Source: Nigrospora sphaerica
Lineage: Eukaryota; Ascomycota; Sordariomycetes; Amphisphaeriales; Apiosporaceae
Assembly (NCBI GenBank): GCA_018287875.1
Contig: JAGVVL010000002.1
Span: 3,100,001-3,164,000 of the forward strand
Length of the DNA stretch: 64,000 nt
Direction: 5' to 3'
Shown here: one piece after another, positions 45,984 to 60,400 of the stretch
Numbering within the stretch: position 1 is the stretch's first letter
Layout: every line of letters starts with the position of its first letter
The notes under the pieces: model-generated
Seen by the model: only the letters and a program-made list of their open reading frames with translations
Databases searched by the model: none
Told to the model about the DNA's origin: nothing
Made by a program: the position numbers and the translations under genes

Positions 45984-48900
45984 ATGGCTTCGTCGCCTCC
46001 GGGGTCGCCCTCCATGGCGGCCCGGCCCGTGAGCGCCATGATGAGGCCGGCGCAGCGCAGCAGCAGTCGCCTAAGTGTCGGAAGCAAAACGGGGGGTGGA
46101 AGCAGAGCATCTGACGATGATAGCCGGACTGCCGTCAAAGTCGGTAAGTAGCCAGTTGGAAAGCGCGGCCGGCCACTATACCTGTGTGTGAGGTCATCAT
46201 GCGCTAACTTTCGCGCCCTCTCCCGCAGCCATTCGCGTGCGCCCTCCGTTGAACCCTGACGACCCGGGCTATGACCTAATCCCCCAGCGATTCCAACGCC
46301 CCATGGTCCAGGCGACGTCTCAGACCAGTCTCTCGATAGAAGCGCCACAGGGCAAGAAGCTCTTCGTCTTTGATCGCGTATTTACCCCCGACACGAGCCA
46401 GGAGGGCATCTGGGAGTACTTGAAAGACAGCGTCGACGCTTTCATGTCGGGGTACAATGTGTCCCTCCTCGCGTACGGCCAGTCGGGCGCCGGCAAGTCC
46501 TTCACCATGGGCACTGCGGGCCCCATCGAGCAGGACAACTTGGACCAGATGGGCGTGATCCCCCGCGCGGCCACGGCCTTGTTCGAGAAGCTGGACGGCA
46601 CGCCCTCGCAGGGCCTCAACCGGAGCTCCATGTCGCAGCTCCGTACACCCCAGCGCTACTCCACGGCGACGCCGCCGCCCGGCGCCCCCAGGGCCGAGAA
46701 GACCTGGCAGCTCAAGGCAACCTACGTGGAGATCTACAACGAGCAGCTCCGCGACTTGTTGGTACCCGACAACACGCCGAGCCACGAGCGCAGCAACGTG
46801 ACCATCCGCGAGGACACCAAGGGCAACATCATCCTTACGGGCCTGCGCCAGATGGACGTCAACTCGGTGGACGACCTGATGAGGGCCCTGAACTTCGGCT
46901 CGGCCATCCGACAGACGGATGCGACCGCCATCAACGCCAAGTCGTCGCGCTCCCACGCCGTCTTCAGCTTGAACCTGGTTCAGAAAAAGGCCCAGTCGGC
47001 GGCAGCAGAAGGCGCCAACAAGCGGTTTTCGGTACCGGTCGAGGCCATGACGGGATCCGAGACGTGGGTCACGACGGATAGTAAGCTGCACTTCGTGGAT
47101 CTGGCCGGAAGCGAACGGCTCAAAAACACCGGAGCCCAGGGCGAGCGCGCACGCGAGGGTATCTCCATCAACGCGGGCTTGGCTGCCCTCGGCAAGGTCA
47201 TCTCGCAGCTTTCGTCGCGCCAGCAGGGCGCCCACGTCTCGTACCGCGACTCGCGGCTTACGCGACTGCTGCAGGACTCGCTCGGCGGCAACGCCATTAC
47301 TTATATGATTGCCTGTGTAACACCGGCTGAGTTCCATCTGAGTGAGACACTGAACACGGTACAGTATGCGCAGAGGGCCCGTGCCATTCAAAGTAAGCCG
47401 CGGATACAGTCGGTTGAGGAGGGCGATAAACAGGCCATTATCGAGCGGCTTAAAGCCGAGGTAGCCTTCCTCCGCGAACAGATCCGCAGTAATGAGCATG
47501 GCGGTGGGGAGAGGCGCAACCAAGTGGCCAGCGAGCGGTCCGAGCGACTCAACGAACGCGAAACGGAACTCCAAAACCACCTACTCGACGCCCAGGAGAA
47601 CTATACGGCTCTCAGTCAGCGTCATGCTAAGCTCATCGCCGAGATGGCCAAGGCCCGGGACAACGAGCAGGCCGAGAACCTGCGCTACGGCGAACCCATG
47701 GGCGAAATTGCAACAGAACGTCTCAACCGCTCCAACTCCTTTGCCCAGGCGGTGGAGCAGGTCGTTCTCGAGTACGAAAAGACCATCCAGAGCCTCGAGC
47801 AGTCGCTCTCCAGCACGCGCACAACGCTGTCGAATACCGAGACTACCCTCCTTGAGAAGGAAACCCGATGCGCCTACGTTGAGACCCTCAACACCCAGCT
47901 GCATGCCCGCCTGCAGAAGCTGATGGACCGCGAGGCCAACACCGAGAGCTACCTGCACGACCTCGAAACGAAGCTGGATGGCCACACGTCGGGCGAGGAA
48001 AAGAACGCGACCATTGTCGTTGAGCTACGGAAAGAAATTTCCCGCATCCGCGAGAACGAGGCCGCCGCCGAAGAATACATTTCTACCCTGGAGGAGAGAT
48101 TGGCCGAGGCCGACCAAGACACGGAGCTGATGCAGCGTGAGATCGACCGTCTAGAACAAGTCATCGAGCGCCAGCGCAGTCTCGGCAAGCTCGACAACCT
48201 GCTGTACGAGCTCGACCACGTCAACGATGGAAAAGGCCCCGCCGCCCAACCGGACGGCACCAACGGCTTTGGCCACCGTGGTAACTTTTCCGAACGCTCA
48301 GCCAGGAGTCACATGAGCCGGCCGCCAACCGTCCAGAGCCGCCGTGGGACCCTTCCCGAGGTGGGCGAGGAAGAGGCCGAAGAGGACGCTGAGAAGGCGT
48401 TTCGCAAGCGGCTGGCCAAGGGCGGGGACGTCTCCGGCGACGACGATAGACGAAGCTTCGGCGGTGCGGAAGACGCCCCGCAAAGTCCGGCGCAGTCCAA
48501 GTTCGTCGCCGACAAGCTGGAATCCGTCACCGAAGAGCTGATCCACCTCCGTGTTGAGCATGAAAACACCCTGAACGAGTACGACGCGCTGCACAGCAAG
48601 TACGATGAGGCGCTGCGGACATTGCGCGAGCTCCAGGACGCCGTCGATGAGGCCAGGCACCCCAACCGAGTAAGGGACTCGATGCTGTCCGTCACGTCCC
48701 AGGAGCACACCCGACCGTCGTCTTTTTTATCCGACACCAGGTCCAGCGACGTCAAGGTTGGGATGCGATCATATTCGCGATCGCTGTCCTCGGAATTGTC
48801 CTCGGCTATGGAATCCCCCGCTACTATGGATACCACCACTGACGGGCTGGACGCGGAGACACCCAAGCCTTCCGAATCGAAGGAGACGCTCGTCGCCGAC

Positions 48901-51336
48901 AAGCCAAACGACGAGAGGCTCGCGCTCGAGCTGGAGCAGTTGAAGGAACTGGCCCTCGAGAAAGAGGCCGCCGAGAAGGAACTCGTTATGCGCTACACGC
49001 AGCTGGAAGCGGAGCACCAAGAGGCCCTCGACATGGTAGAGGAGCTGAAGACCGAGGTCGTCAGGGCCAAATACACGGAGCCTCCGTCCCCCCGGAGTGC
49101 TACCCCCGTGATCCGACGCAAGTCGAGCCAGAACGTCATGATCATCGACCGCGCGCACCGATCATTTGCCTCACTCCGTAACATCGCCGCCGAGAACTTC
49201 GAGGAGCAGCCCGATGTGATGCAAAACTTTGAGCTCAACCTGAACGCCGCCATGCATGAACTGCATGCCCGCTCCCAGCGCATCCAGGAACTCGAAGCCG
49301 ACGTGGCCAACGCCAAGAAGGAGATGGAGACGAAGATGACCATCATCAGTGGCCTTACCCGCGAGCGCTCCAGCCTGAAGTCGAGCCCAATGGACATATC
49401 GGTGGTAGCCAAGATGAGAGACGAGCTGGAGCAAAACCAGAGGAGGCTCGGGGAGATGCAGCAAGCTCATGCCCACCGCGAGGAGGCGCTACTGGCCGAG
49501 ATAGAGACTCTGCGCGCCTCGTTCAAGGAGAGGCCGGAGGGACAAGCCCGATCCAGTGAGGCCGTCAAAGAGGAACACAGCGAAATTGAGGCGGCCCATC
49601 AGCAGAAGATCGACCAACTCAAGGCCGAGCTGGAAGACTGGGAGGGCAAACACCAGACTGCCCTCGAGAACATGCAAACAACGGAGCGGACCATGAGACA
49701 AACTATCGAGGAGCTCGAGACTCAAGTCACCGAAGTTAACGCCAGGTTCACAGAGGCTCGCAACGCCCCACTCAACGCGAAACCGCAAGTCGACGAGGCC
49801 AAGCACCAGGACATGGTCGCTCTCCTCCGCAACGAGATTGACGAGTACAAGGCGACGATCGAAAGCAACGCGGCCAAGGTCGCGAGCCTCGAGGAAGCTC
49901 ACTTGAACGCCAAGAGCCAGCTCGAGCAAGCCACTCAGGCTGCTGCCGTCGAATCCGAAAAGCACAAGGAGCTCGTGAAGAAACTGGAAGAGCAGATCGC
50001 CCAGCACGGGGCTGCCATCCAGAATCATCAGGCCGGCATGGAAGAGCTGCGCGCCCACCACGCCAAGGATATCGAGGCGATCCGGGCCAAGTCTGACATG
50101 GACTACAAGAACCAGCTTGAGCTGCTCGTTTCGGAACATGACGAGAGCATCCGAGTCCTGGAAAGCGAGCTGACGGATGCCCGCGACCAGCTTCTGGAGG
50201 TGGCCACGCAGGTGGCGCGCGCTCTGGGCACCGAAGTCAGCGTCGACAAGCTCTCGGAGCACGTGCAGCTTCTGCTCGAGGACCAGAAATCCCTGGCTGC
50301 CGAGCAGCAAAAGAGCATGGAACTTGAGGCACACATCGACGAGCTCTCGGCCATTAACAACACCATCATGCGTGATCTCGAAGGCGTGAAGGCGTCCCTT
50401 AGCGACATGCTGGTTGTGGAGGGCGAGAAGATTAAGAGTCCTTACCCTTCCATGACGGAGCAGCTCGCGGCCGTCAAGAAGCGTATGTACGATCTGGAGA
50501 ACCGGAACAAGAAGCATTCGCGCTTGGTGGAGGAGCTCGAGGATCAGCTGCAGACCAACTACGATCAGGCCCAGATCACAAACAACCGCCTGTCGACTTT
50601 GCAGTCGGAACGCCAGAGTGCGATAGAGGAGGCCACGACGGCCAAGATTAAGGCACAGGCGGAACTCGAGACCATCCGCGAGGAATATGCTGCCCTTCAG
50701 GTGAGTTTAATGGCCAGCACTGGTCCTGGTGGGACATCACTAACTCGTGTGCAGTCCCGATACGAGGAGACTCTGGCGTCTCCGAAGAGGTCCAACTCGT
50801 TGACCTCGCAGCAACAGGCGCAGGTTCGCAAACAGGGTTCGCACACGTCGCTGCCGTCGCCACCGCCGGCCATTCCGCTGCCCCCTCTCCCGGGTGTCAG
50901 CGGCACCACGTCTCCCACGCAAGGGGTGTCGTCGCCCACGCCGGCGGGCGGGCGGCCTCAGAGCAACGGCAACGAGCTGGCCATGGCTCAGATCCGGGAG
51001 GACCAGGAAGCCCGGATTCGGTCCATTGAGAGACACCTGAATGCCGAGAAGCAGCTGACGTCGACCCTGGAGGAGGCCCTCACGGACCTGGAGAAGCAGT
51101 CCAACAAGGTCAAGACCGACTGCGACGCCTGGCGCAAACGCGCCATGGAGCTTGAGGGCGAAGTGAAGCAGCTCAAGGAGAAGCCGGCACCAGACAACCG
51201 GTGGAGTCTGCACCAGGTCGAAGAGGAGCGGAAGAAGCGGCAAGATGCCGAGAGAGCACACGCCCGCCTGGAAGAGCGGATGAACGCCATCAACCAAAAC
51301 AAGAAGAAGAAGAAGGGCAGCCTTAACTGCTTCTAG
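45984..51336 (+). CDS. Kinesin-4-like motor protein with very long coiled coil
   Basis: Exons 45984-46143, 46229-50700 and 50755-51336, giving 1737 aa. The motor domain is N-terminal (residues about 49-395): VKVAIRVRP crosses the first intron, the P-loop is GQSGAGKS (137-144), switch I NAKSSRSHAVF, switch II DLAGSER, and RLLQDSLGGNAITYMIACV is close to kinesin-4. Nearly all the rest is heptad-rich coiled coil (LEQSL, LEERL, LEEQI and similar), broken by a Ser/Pro/acidic hinge near residues 690-760 and by a Pro-rich segment (PSPPPAIPLPPLPG) near 1575. The C-terminus is a lysine run then GSLNCF. It should move cargo or regulate microtubules in hyphae; the exact subfamily is inferred from the motor. 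The 54-nt intron at 50701-50754 (gtgagt, actaac, gtgcag) is a multiple of three without a stop, so retention would add 18 residues. Confidence 0.9.
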
Positions 51337-52990
51337 GCGTTGGCAATTGCGGTGACTTTCTCCGTCTGCTTGGCGCTGCTCCTGGCTCTCTGGGCTATAC
51401 ACATTTTCCAGCTGGATGGGTTTCACGTTACTATGAATCTGGAGGCCCATCTTGTGCTGCCGTCGCTGGCTACATTGCGTCATATTTGGCACGGCGTTTA
51501 GGGATACCACCACTTGATTCACCCCCATTTCCGATGAGGACCAGCCCCTATACGCGCCTGTGTAGGGGCACGGGCGGGTGAGACGGGCTTCTTTTTTTTT
51601 TCTTCCGCCTCTGTTTCTAGACATGATACTTTCTTTGTTCATGATCGACGATTTTCCCTTTCACCTTCGACATATCTGCCCGGTCGGTATGCAGTCTAAA
51701 ACATGAAAAGTTACGACGAGCCTTTTTGGGGGGGAACGAGATCTCGGAAGAGGAGACGCGCGCCCCCTAGGGAGTTGCATCGCAGCATCACACGGGCGAT
51801 ATGCCCAGGGCGCACACACTCCGCCCCTGTAATATCCTTGCCGCATTTCTTCCCCTTACGCGGGCGTTGCCCCCTCTTTGAGGAGGACGAAGGGAAAGAG
51901 CAGGACGCATACGAAGCTGCGGGTTGGCCCAAGCCAAAACTATTCATGCCGAGATACCACTTTGCACCGATGAGTTTACGTTGCGTTCTTGTACTTGTAG
52001 TGGCGGTGGTGTTTGTCGATTGTTTTGTGTTTGCAGGCGTGACGGGAGGAGGGGACGTAAGAAAGGGCCACGGCGGATGATGAGTTTCTTCTCTTTGTAC
52101 ATTTGACCACAGACCGGCTCTCCTAATAATTCCCTCATCAGACAACGCCGGGCGCAAAGGGGAGGACGAGGATGAAATGATATATAACCATGGCTGCCTG
52201 ATTGATGCCTGAAGCGGCGCGGCTGCAAACCGGTGAAAGGAGCGAAAGCAATGCCGTGCGTCTTTTCTTTTAAGCCTTGGGAGCCCTCGCCGCCCACCCT
52301 GTTTTGGTACCAAACCTCTAGAGAGGTAGGCCTTCATTCTTCCTCGGTGCCGCTCTGCCAGGAGCACGGGAGGAAAGGTGATTTCGTCGTTGCCGAGGAC
52401 GCGGGTTTCAGGGTAAGGCCGGAGCCAGCCGTCCGACAGCCTCTTGCGGGTGATGTGCGGAAGCCGCCGGCTACTGCCGTGGCAATGGGGGGATTCGACC
52501 ACGGGAGAGAGAAAGCATGGAAGCCATGGAATAGTTCCGAGCAGATGAAGCGGGCGGCAGGTTGAGGTAGAGGATCCAGTCACCCGAATAAGACCACCGC
52601 GTCGGAAAACTTGCGAGGGGGTCCGGGGAAGCGCCGCGAATGAGCTTTGGAGAGAATATGAGATGGGACGTTGCAAGCTCAAGTATTGGACTTTTTGGGC
52701 GTTGAACCAATCCACCATGCCTGCATCGCATATCACACGTTGACAGTTCACTCATAAGGTTTACACCGCCATGAACAGGGGAAAGAGTGTATTTTCCATT
52801 CGATACCCCAGCCAGGGGGGCTGGAGTACCAGCGTCCCACGGAGCATCTCGTGCAAATACCCACGGCGTACTTAATGAACTAGAAAGATGGGGCCCGGTG
52901 ATGCACATTTTGGGAAGGCCTCCCTTTCTACCAGAAGGAGAAGAAACGAAACGACCGAGTACGCCCCGGGGGAGAGAGGGGGTTTTTTCC
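51337..52990. other. Intergenic, convergent 3' flanks of kinesin and THI4
   Basis: 1.65 kb with no supported gene. It holds the 3' UTRs of the two converging genes. A run of ten T at about 51592-51601 could belong to the kinesin 3' end. Confidence 0.45.
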
Positions 52991-54279
<1,289 letters not shown>

Positions 54280-55297
54280 CTGCTGCGAACGTGCCGGGTT
54301 GATCCCGCATCGCCGCCTTCAAGTTTCACTGGATAACCCCCTGCCAGGACATGCTGTCCATCGCCGCCAGCGTCATGGCGACCCGTACCGACGTGTGTCT
54401 GGGCCGGGTGTTAGTAGATGGGAGGGAAGAGGGAAAGGGGGGGGGAAAAGAGAGATCCGCGGCAGGTCACGGTGCGTACGGTTTGTGATTTCCTGGTGAT
54501 TTGACGATGAGCCAAGCGGTGATAATGGATGAGGAGAAGACGAGGGCGGGTGAGGAACAGGAACAAAGCCATTGCGATGAAGGCCTTACCCCCGTCCACT
54601 TCATATAGGTTGGACAGAAGAGGGGTAGAGGGGTGGTACTCGGTCAGGAAGCGCACTAGATCTGCGAGTTGCATTGCCTTCTGTCGTCATGGACGGTTGG
54701 CGCGCCTGCCGTCGGCTGCCGCTATCGTGCGCAACCGGAGGTACATGGGATCGTCGACCGAGGCGAGACTGGCTAATTGGTCGAGTCGGCAAAAGTAGGT
54801 TGATTACCAAAAAGTCAAAGTGACTGGACGAGCAGAGAAAACCCCCCCCTCTCCCCCGGACGGCGCGGGGGCCTCGGATACTCGCGGGAAGGGGCGGGAA
54901 ATTGAAATCCATGGAAGATATTCGTAGGTTGGTCCCTGGTGGGACAGATGGAGTTGTGGGACGGTGGTCGGCCCATGGATGATGCATGGCCAGCAGTTAG
55001 CGATATCCGGATGCATCACCCAGTACAGAAAAAGAGCAGGAGGATGTGGAGGGGAAGCTAGTTGAGCCTGATAGGCTGGGTCACTACATCCATCCGCCTT
55101 CCTGTGAATACACGGACAAGCAGACCGCGCCTAGTCACGTCACGGCCGGCTTGACCCGGGCCGTCTTCCGGCTTCGCTCGACACGGTTTCTGGGTAGACT
55201 GGCGACGACAACATATTAAAAAAATCACACTATTCAGCACCCCCCACGTCCACCCCCGCGAGCGACGTCGGCAACCCCCTCCTCCAAAAGCGCGCCG
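54280..55297. other. Divergent promoter region of THI4 and ATL1
   Basis: About 1 kb between two divergent genes. No gene is recognised. The 70 bases before the ATL1 start are rich in cacc and cccc words. Confidence 0.45.
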
Positions 55298-55917
55298 ATG
55301 CCGCGCTCCGATGAGGCGGAGGCCTTCTTTTCGGCCGTGTATATGGCCGTCCAGGAAATCCCCCATGGTCGCGTCACCAGCTATGGACACATCGCCAAGC
55401 TGATAGGAACCCGTACGTAAACCTCGGCCCGGGGCGCTCCCCCTTCCGAAGCGCCGGGCTATTACTTCCCTTCCCAAGGACCCGGGGCTGACGAGCCGCC
55501 CGTAGCCCAACGGCCGCGCCAAGTGGGCGTCTGCCTGAAGCATCTCCCGCAGGACCCGGCGGCCCGCTACAACCACGACAACGTGCCGTGGCAGCGCGTC
55601 ATCAACGCCAAGGGCATCATCTCGCCCAGGTAGGCACGCTCCCCCCCAAACCCCGTCGCTTGGGAGGCGATAGGGAGAGAGTGCGCCGTGGCTGACCACC
55701 CGGGCGGCTCCTCAGATCGCAACCGTCGGGCGCAAGAAGCCAGGCTGCCGCCCTCGAGGCCGAGGGCGTCCACGTCGAGACGGGCGCCCTTGGCGAGCTG
55801 ACGGTCGACCTGGCCGAATTCGGGTGGTTCCCGCGCTCGCTGCCCTCGGGAGCATTCGGCAACGGGGACGACGGGAACGAGGAGGATGAGGAGGACGAGG
55901 AGGCGGGCGCGACCTAA
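55298..55917 (+). CDS. ATL1: Alkyltransferase-like protein (ATL)
   Basis: Exons 55298-55412, 55506-55629 and 55716-55917 join in phase to 146 aa. ATL proteins resemble the DNA-binding half of MGMT but cannot accept an alkyl group. In S. pombe Atl1 binds O6-alkylguanine and hands the lesion to nucleotide excision repair. The N-terminus has FFSAVYMAVQEIPHGRVTSY and GHIAKLIGTP, then RQVGVCLKHLP with the arginine finger. The active-site motif PCHRV is replaced by PWQRV, with Trp67 in place of the acceptor Cys. The C-terminus ends LEAEGVHVETGALGELTVDL and FGWFP, followed by a short acidic tail (EEDEEDEE) that the S. pombe protein lacks. The start at 55298 gives the normal N-terminus. Confidence 0.93.
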
Positions 55918-56531
55918 ATCTATACGCCCTTCTACCGGCACGGACTGCGAAGCGGGCATATGCCTTGCTCTTGCTCTCCCCTCCCCTCGATGCAAGATAG
56001 GGAGAACCATTCCGTCATCGACTTGTTGGACGGGACACTGTAGCACGGTCCCCATCTAACTAGCCATTCAAAGCGAGATCTTAAAACGAGCAGATATCCC
56101 AAGGTGCTTCTGTGCTGACTCAAGTCTCCTACATCAACTACCCGTCGCAACAATTCACTCGCCAGGTTTGTCAAATGGAACGTAGTTGGACCATGGGTCA
56201 AAGTCACTACTTGCGTGACGAACAGCATGTTGAAAGTGTTTGAACATTTTTATTATTGATCTATGGGCCACGTTGACGTGAAGGAACTCTGCTACAACCA
56301 TAAGCAGGCCAGAATAGTGTCCTAGAAACTTCTTTATGGTTAGCGAGAAGCACTTCATCATCATCCAAAAACGAAGGTGAAGTGAAGTTATATCAGATAG
56401 CGGTTGTTTCGCATCCACATGTAAGTTTTCGGAACAGGTCTGTGAACATTGCTTTCATCATGCTGAGGAGGCTGGATAGGAAGAAAAAAGGCAGCTTACC
56501 AGGCTGGGTGGAGGAGCAGGCGACGCTGTGC
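55918..56531. other. Intergenic, convergent 3' flanks
   Basis: 614 bases between ATL1 and the histidine phosphatase gene. No further gene is seen. The right half is AT-richer. Confidence 0.45.
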
Positions 56532-57456
56532 TCATCGTTTGGATTGAGATGAGTCGCCGTCGAGATCCTGCTCCTCGGCTTTGCGCTTCTTCGCAGTCGT
56601 GGTGAAGAAGGAGTCCATGGTGCGCTGCCGAGCGTCGAACTTGGCGCTTCCGATACCACCTCGGGTCTTCTTCAAGCCGTTCAGGTGATCTACATTGTTC
56701 GTAAACTGTACCAGTATGTCGAAACTCCGTGACCCTGAGGCAGGTGCTTTCGAGACATCAACCAATGCCTGGAGACAACCGGTGTTGCTCCAAGTGGCAA
56801 TGCACTCGCTGCCAGAACCAGAACCGATGGGGCCGAACGGTGCGGCCGAGTGGGCAGGTGCAGGGAACTGCGAGAGAAGTCGCCCCAAGAGAACATTCAG
56901 GATGATCCCGTGAGAAACCACGAGGATCGACGACTTCGCTGTGGGGTCTTGGTCAAGCAAGGGAGCAAGATACGCGTGGATGAAACGGTCCACTCGAATC
57001 GTCATCGCGTCGCGCGTCTCAGCATCCGAGCGAGCCATTGTGCTCGCCTTCCCGCTCGGCTTGGACCCAAACCTCTTGCCTTCGGACGACCCAAAGTCCT
57101 TTTCTCTGAGTTCCGGCACCTGGGTGACCGAAGGCAGAGCACAGGCCTGCTCGGTACCGGGGGTAGCCAAGCCCCGTTGAGCATCCGCCACGGCCTCAGC
57201 TGTCCGGTAGGCTCGCTGAAGATCGGACGCGAAGATGCGAGTGATGGGCCCGACAGCGTCGCGACGGGCTACCAAATGATCGCCCAAGCGCTTGGCCTGG
57301 AGCACGCCATGGTTGGTCAATGGCGAGTCGCGTGAGCCTGCACTGGGGGCTCGTTAGTACCAAAGGGCCCTTGTGGTGGCAGCGAGTGCATGCAACTTAC
57401 TATAAGCCCGCCACATTGTCAACCGACTCGGCATGCCGCACGAGAAGAAGATGCAT
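56532..57456 (-). CDS. Histidine phosphatase (phosphoglycerate mutase-like) with C-terminal PIP box
   Basis: Exons 57401-57456 and 56532-57342 join in phase (donor gtaagt, branch tactaac, acceptor cccccag), giving 288 aa. The N-terminus MHLLLVRHAES carries the RH motif of the family (catalytic His8). NVAGLYAGSRDSPLTNHG follows across the intron, then FASDLQRAYRTAEAV. The second catalytic His is in VVSHGIILNVLLG. Members dephosphorylate small phosphates or proteins; the substrate is not evident. The distinctive part is the tail. QRTMDSFF (258-265) fits the PCNA-interacting consensus Q-x-x-M-x-x-F-F, and TTTAKKRKAEE directly after it gives the flanking basic charge and a nuclear-type signal. 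A link to replication or repair is inference. Confidence 0.88.
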
Positions 57457-60400
57457 GGTGTTGCATCATCTTGCCCGTCCGTCACAGTCGAGTCGTTGAT
57501 AGTGAAAGAGAGAAAAGTTCGACTTGAAATTTCGGCGTCTGAAATTTTTGTTTTGTAGCTGTCCGTCACGTGCGCTGAGACCAAGTCTCTTCACGAGACG
57601 GATAGCGTGTAGGTCACGAATGTATAAATTGACTATCCTGCACTAAATTGACCGTGAGGGTCCAGTACTTATGCCACTACCAAGCGATCCATGTAGATGT
57701 TATAGGATTGTTCATAATACATGGACTTCTAGCAATTCGGATGACGTCTTCTAAGAAATAGATAGCTCAGAGACTTTTTTAGGTAGCTAGTAACCTGGAG
57801 CCCTCGCTGATAAATCTTGCTGCTCTTTCCTGCAGGGCTCGTGAAGGCCGCGAGCGGCTGGCGAGGCCCACCTCAGTAATCAAATTAGAGAAAGATGATC
57901 AATTTCCGATATTCCCGTATTAGTCTACCAGGGAGCCAGTTGTATTATTGTGCCACAATGAAGCTCTTAAGTGGCCGAGACTTGCCATACTGTCAATCGC
58001 GCGACCTTTGGCTGTGCAACTTTTATTTCGGAGACTGGACAGAGGAAGTTGTGAATCCGACACTCGCAATACCAAAAACTTAATTCACGATGTTCAATAC
58101 AGTTGACATTACTTGACACCTGCAAGCTGCACCGAATGTATCAAATTCACCGCGACTCCTAGTTCCTGGAATTTCTACTGCTCTAAAGGCAAGGGCGGGT
58201 ATTTTGCTGCCTGCCTCATCGAGGACAAATATTTTGTTGCGTGGCCTTTGGCCGATTTCCAGGTTGGTCGATTCTATCTGCGTTGTATGGAATCGGGTCT
58301 TAACTGCGTGGCAGACCCTGCAACGCCAACGTTGCTCGATGGGACGGATTTTATCCAATAACAATTGCCTGTTTTTTTTATGGCATGATGGATCGATATG
58401 TGCGTGTATAGAGCCGGTGCTCACAGGATGCGCTCCAGATAAAATCTACGGTCTCTACGGAAGTCGTTGTTCTTCTTGTGTCCCAAACCTCGAATCCCCT
58501 TCCGATACATCAAGTTCTGACCCCCAGCTGTCGCCAAGGAAGGGGCTCATATGTTCACACTGGAAACAGCAGTGTCGCCACAAGAAATAGCACCGCGCAG
58601 TCAACACTGGGTACTCAGTGCCGCTGGCCCTAGAGGTGTGTCCATTGCCAACCACCGTGATTGATCTCAGACTTTTGCTCCGTGCAAAACCTTCTGCGAG
58701 CGTCTTGATGGACCCTGCTGTGCGGTCAAAGGCATTGTTGAGGTGGTGCTTGAACTTCGCAAGACCCTTAGATCTAGGTCAGGCTTTACCCCTAACCGCA
58801 CGACTGCTATCGTTTTTAAGAACGTTTTGTACCGCCCCAATGCTCGTTTTTATGCCGTCGGCCTAAAATGTTTAAAGAATACAGCATCGCGTAAAATGAC
58901 AGGCCCGCTGGCAGTGTCCGAATTCTTCACCATGAGACAGGCGTATAATAGGCTTTCTGGACGAATTCGGCCGTGATTGCACAAGACTCCTGCAGAAGAG
59001 CCAGACAAAAGGGGACGCCAGCGGGGACTGGTGCCTTGACTTAGCCTCTGAGATCTTTGCCACTACTAAGTGGGGGGGCACACATGAGGGCGTTACCCCA
59101 AGTGTTTTGAGTTGGACGATAGGCAGGCTAGTGATTAAGGGGCACAGGGTAGGGGCGCCCTCATTTCGTCTCTGGACTTCGTAGGCAGAGGTGGAGCGCC
59201 ACAGATGACAGACGCTCCGGTCGTCGAAGAAGGAACTGAGAATTCACGGGACAACCAAACAAAAGTAGCAGAGGTGCTGATAAGTCGGGAAGGGAAAGAT
59301 ACGAGCCCTTCCAACGAAATCGCCAGGCTGACCGGGCAGCAAGAAGACGAAGTCGAGCCGCCTGCTCTTGAGAGCGAAAAAAGAGATGGGGGGTGAACAG
59401 CTTCATGCGCGAACCTGCAGAGGACCTGGCGCATACGGCGGACGGCTTCTTCGCGAAGAATCAATTGGCGTGGATCCGAGAGCATTTCCATCATTCGAGG
59501 GGGGGTTCTGACGCCTTACAGCTTGCTTCCTTACAACGAAGACCAGTGCCACGAGGGCGTCACCGTGCTGCGAGCCCTGATGCCATATGATGCGCGGCGA
59601 GGCCAGAAACAATCCAAGTATGAAAAATGTATGACGACTGAGTGGGGGGTCTTTTGGGGGGAAGGGGGGGGGGTGTCAGCTGCTGTTTCCAGGTCTATTA
59701 TCAGGTAGAGAATTTGAGCGGCTGGAAGAAGTAGATACTTAGGCAATAGAGACAAAGTGCCCCGGTCCCTGCGCAACGGCTCAAGACAGTTCGGTGGCCT
59801 TACCGCGGCAGCAGCTGATCGAGTGCTTCAACGTGCCCAGTCTTTCAGGGTGCCTGGCTCGCCGGGCCATTGGACGACATGCTCCCATCTGTCATGGTGG
59901 GGGGATGTAGCGGAACAGCGGCACAGCCCAGCCGCGTCTGGGCTTGGCCAACTATCCCGCTCGAGCACGATGTCGGATTGAGAATTATCATACAATCAGT
60001 GAAGTCTCGCTGAAAAAATGACAGCCAGGCTGCCGCGATGACAGTGTAGTGGAAAGGGTTCGTGGCCACAGCTGGGAGCCCTGCAGGATTCCGAAAGTCG
60101 TTTCTCGTACGAGTCTGGCGGTTTTGGTGTGGAGTTTGGCGGCCAGGAGATGGCGGAGGTCCGCGGGTACTCCCAGGGCAGACCCGCCCGCGCACCTCCT
60201 AAACCCACTCCACTCACTAACATCCAGGCACCCAACCGGGGTCTCTCAGTACAAGTACATCCAATCCTCTTGTACTAAATGTGCATCTGTTCCCATCGCG
60301 GCAGCCGTGGTATCCTGGCCTGCCTCGCCCGTCCGTCGCCCAGCCCGCCTACAGAGGGAGGGGACGCAGTGTGTTGTGGCTCTTTCGCAGCTATGGACGC

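Noticed and set aside
46276..47580. 434-codon minus-strand frame over the kinesin motor
   Set aside because: Antisense shadow; the plus strand carries all motor motifs.
49489..51642. Minus-strand frames of 300 or more codons over the kinesin tail
   Set aside because: Antisense shadows of coiled-coil codons.
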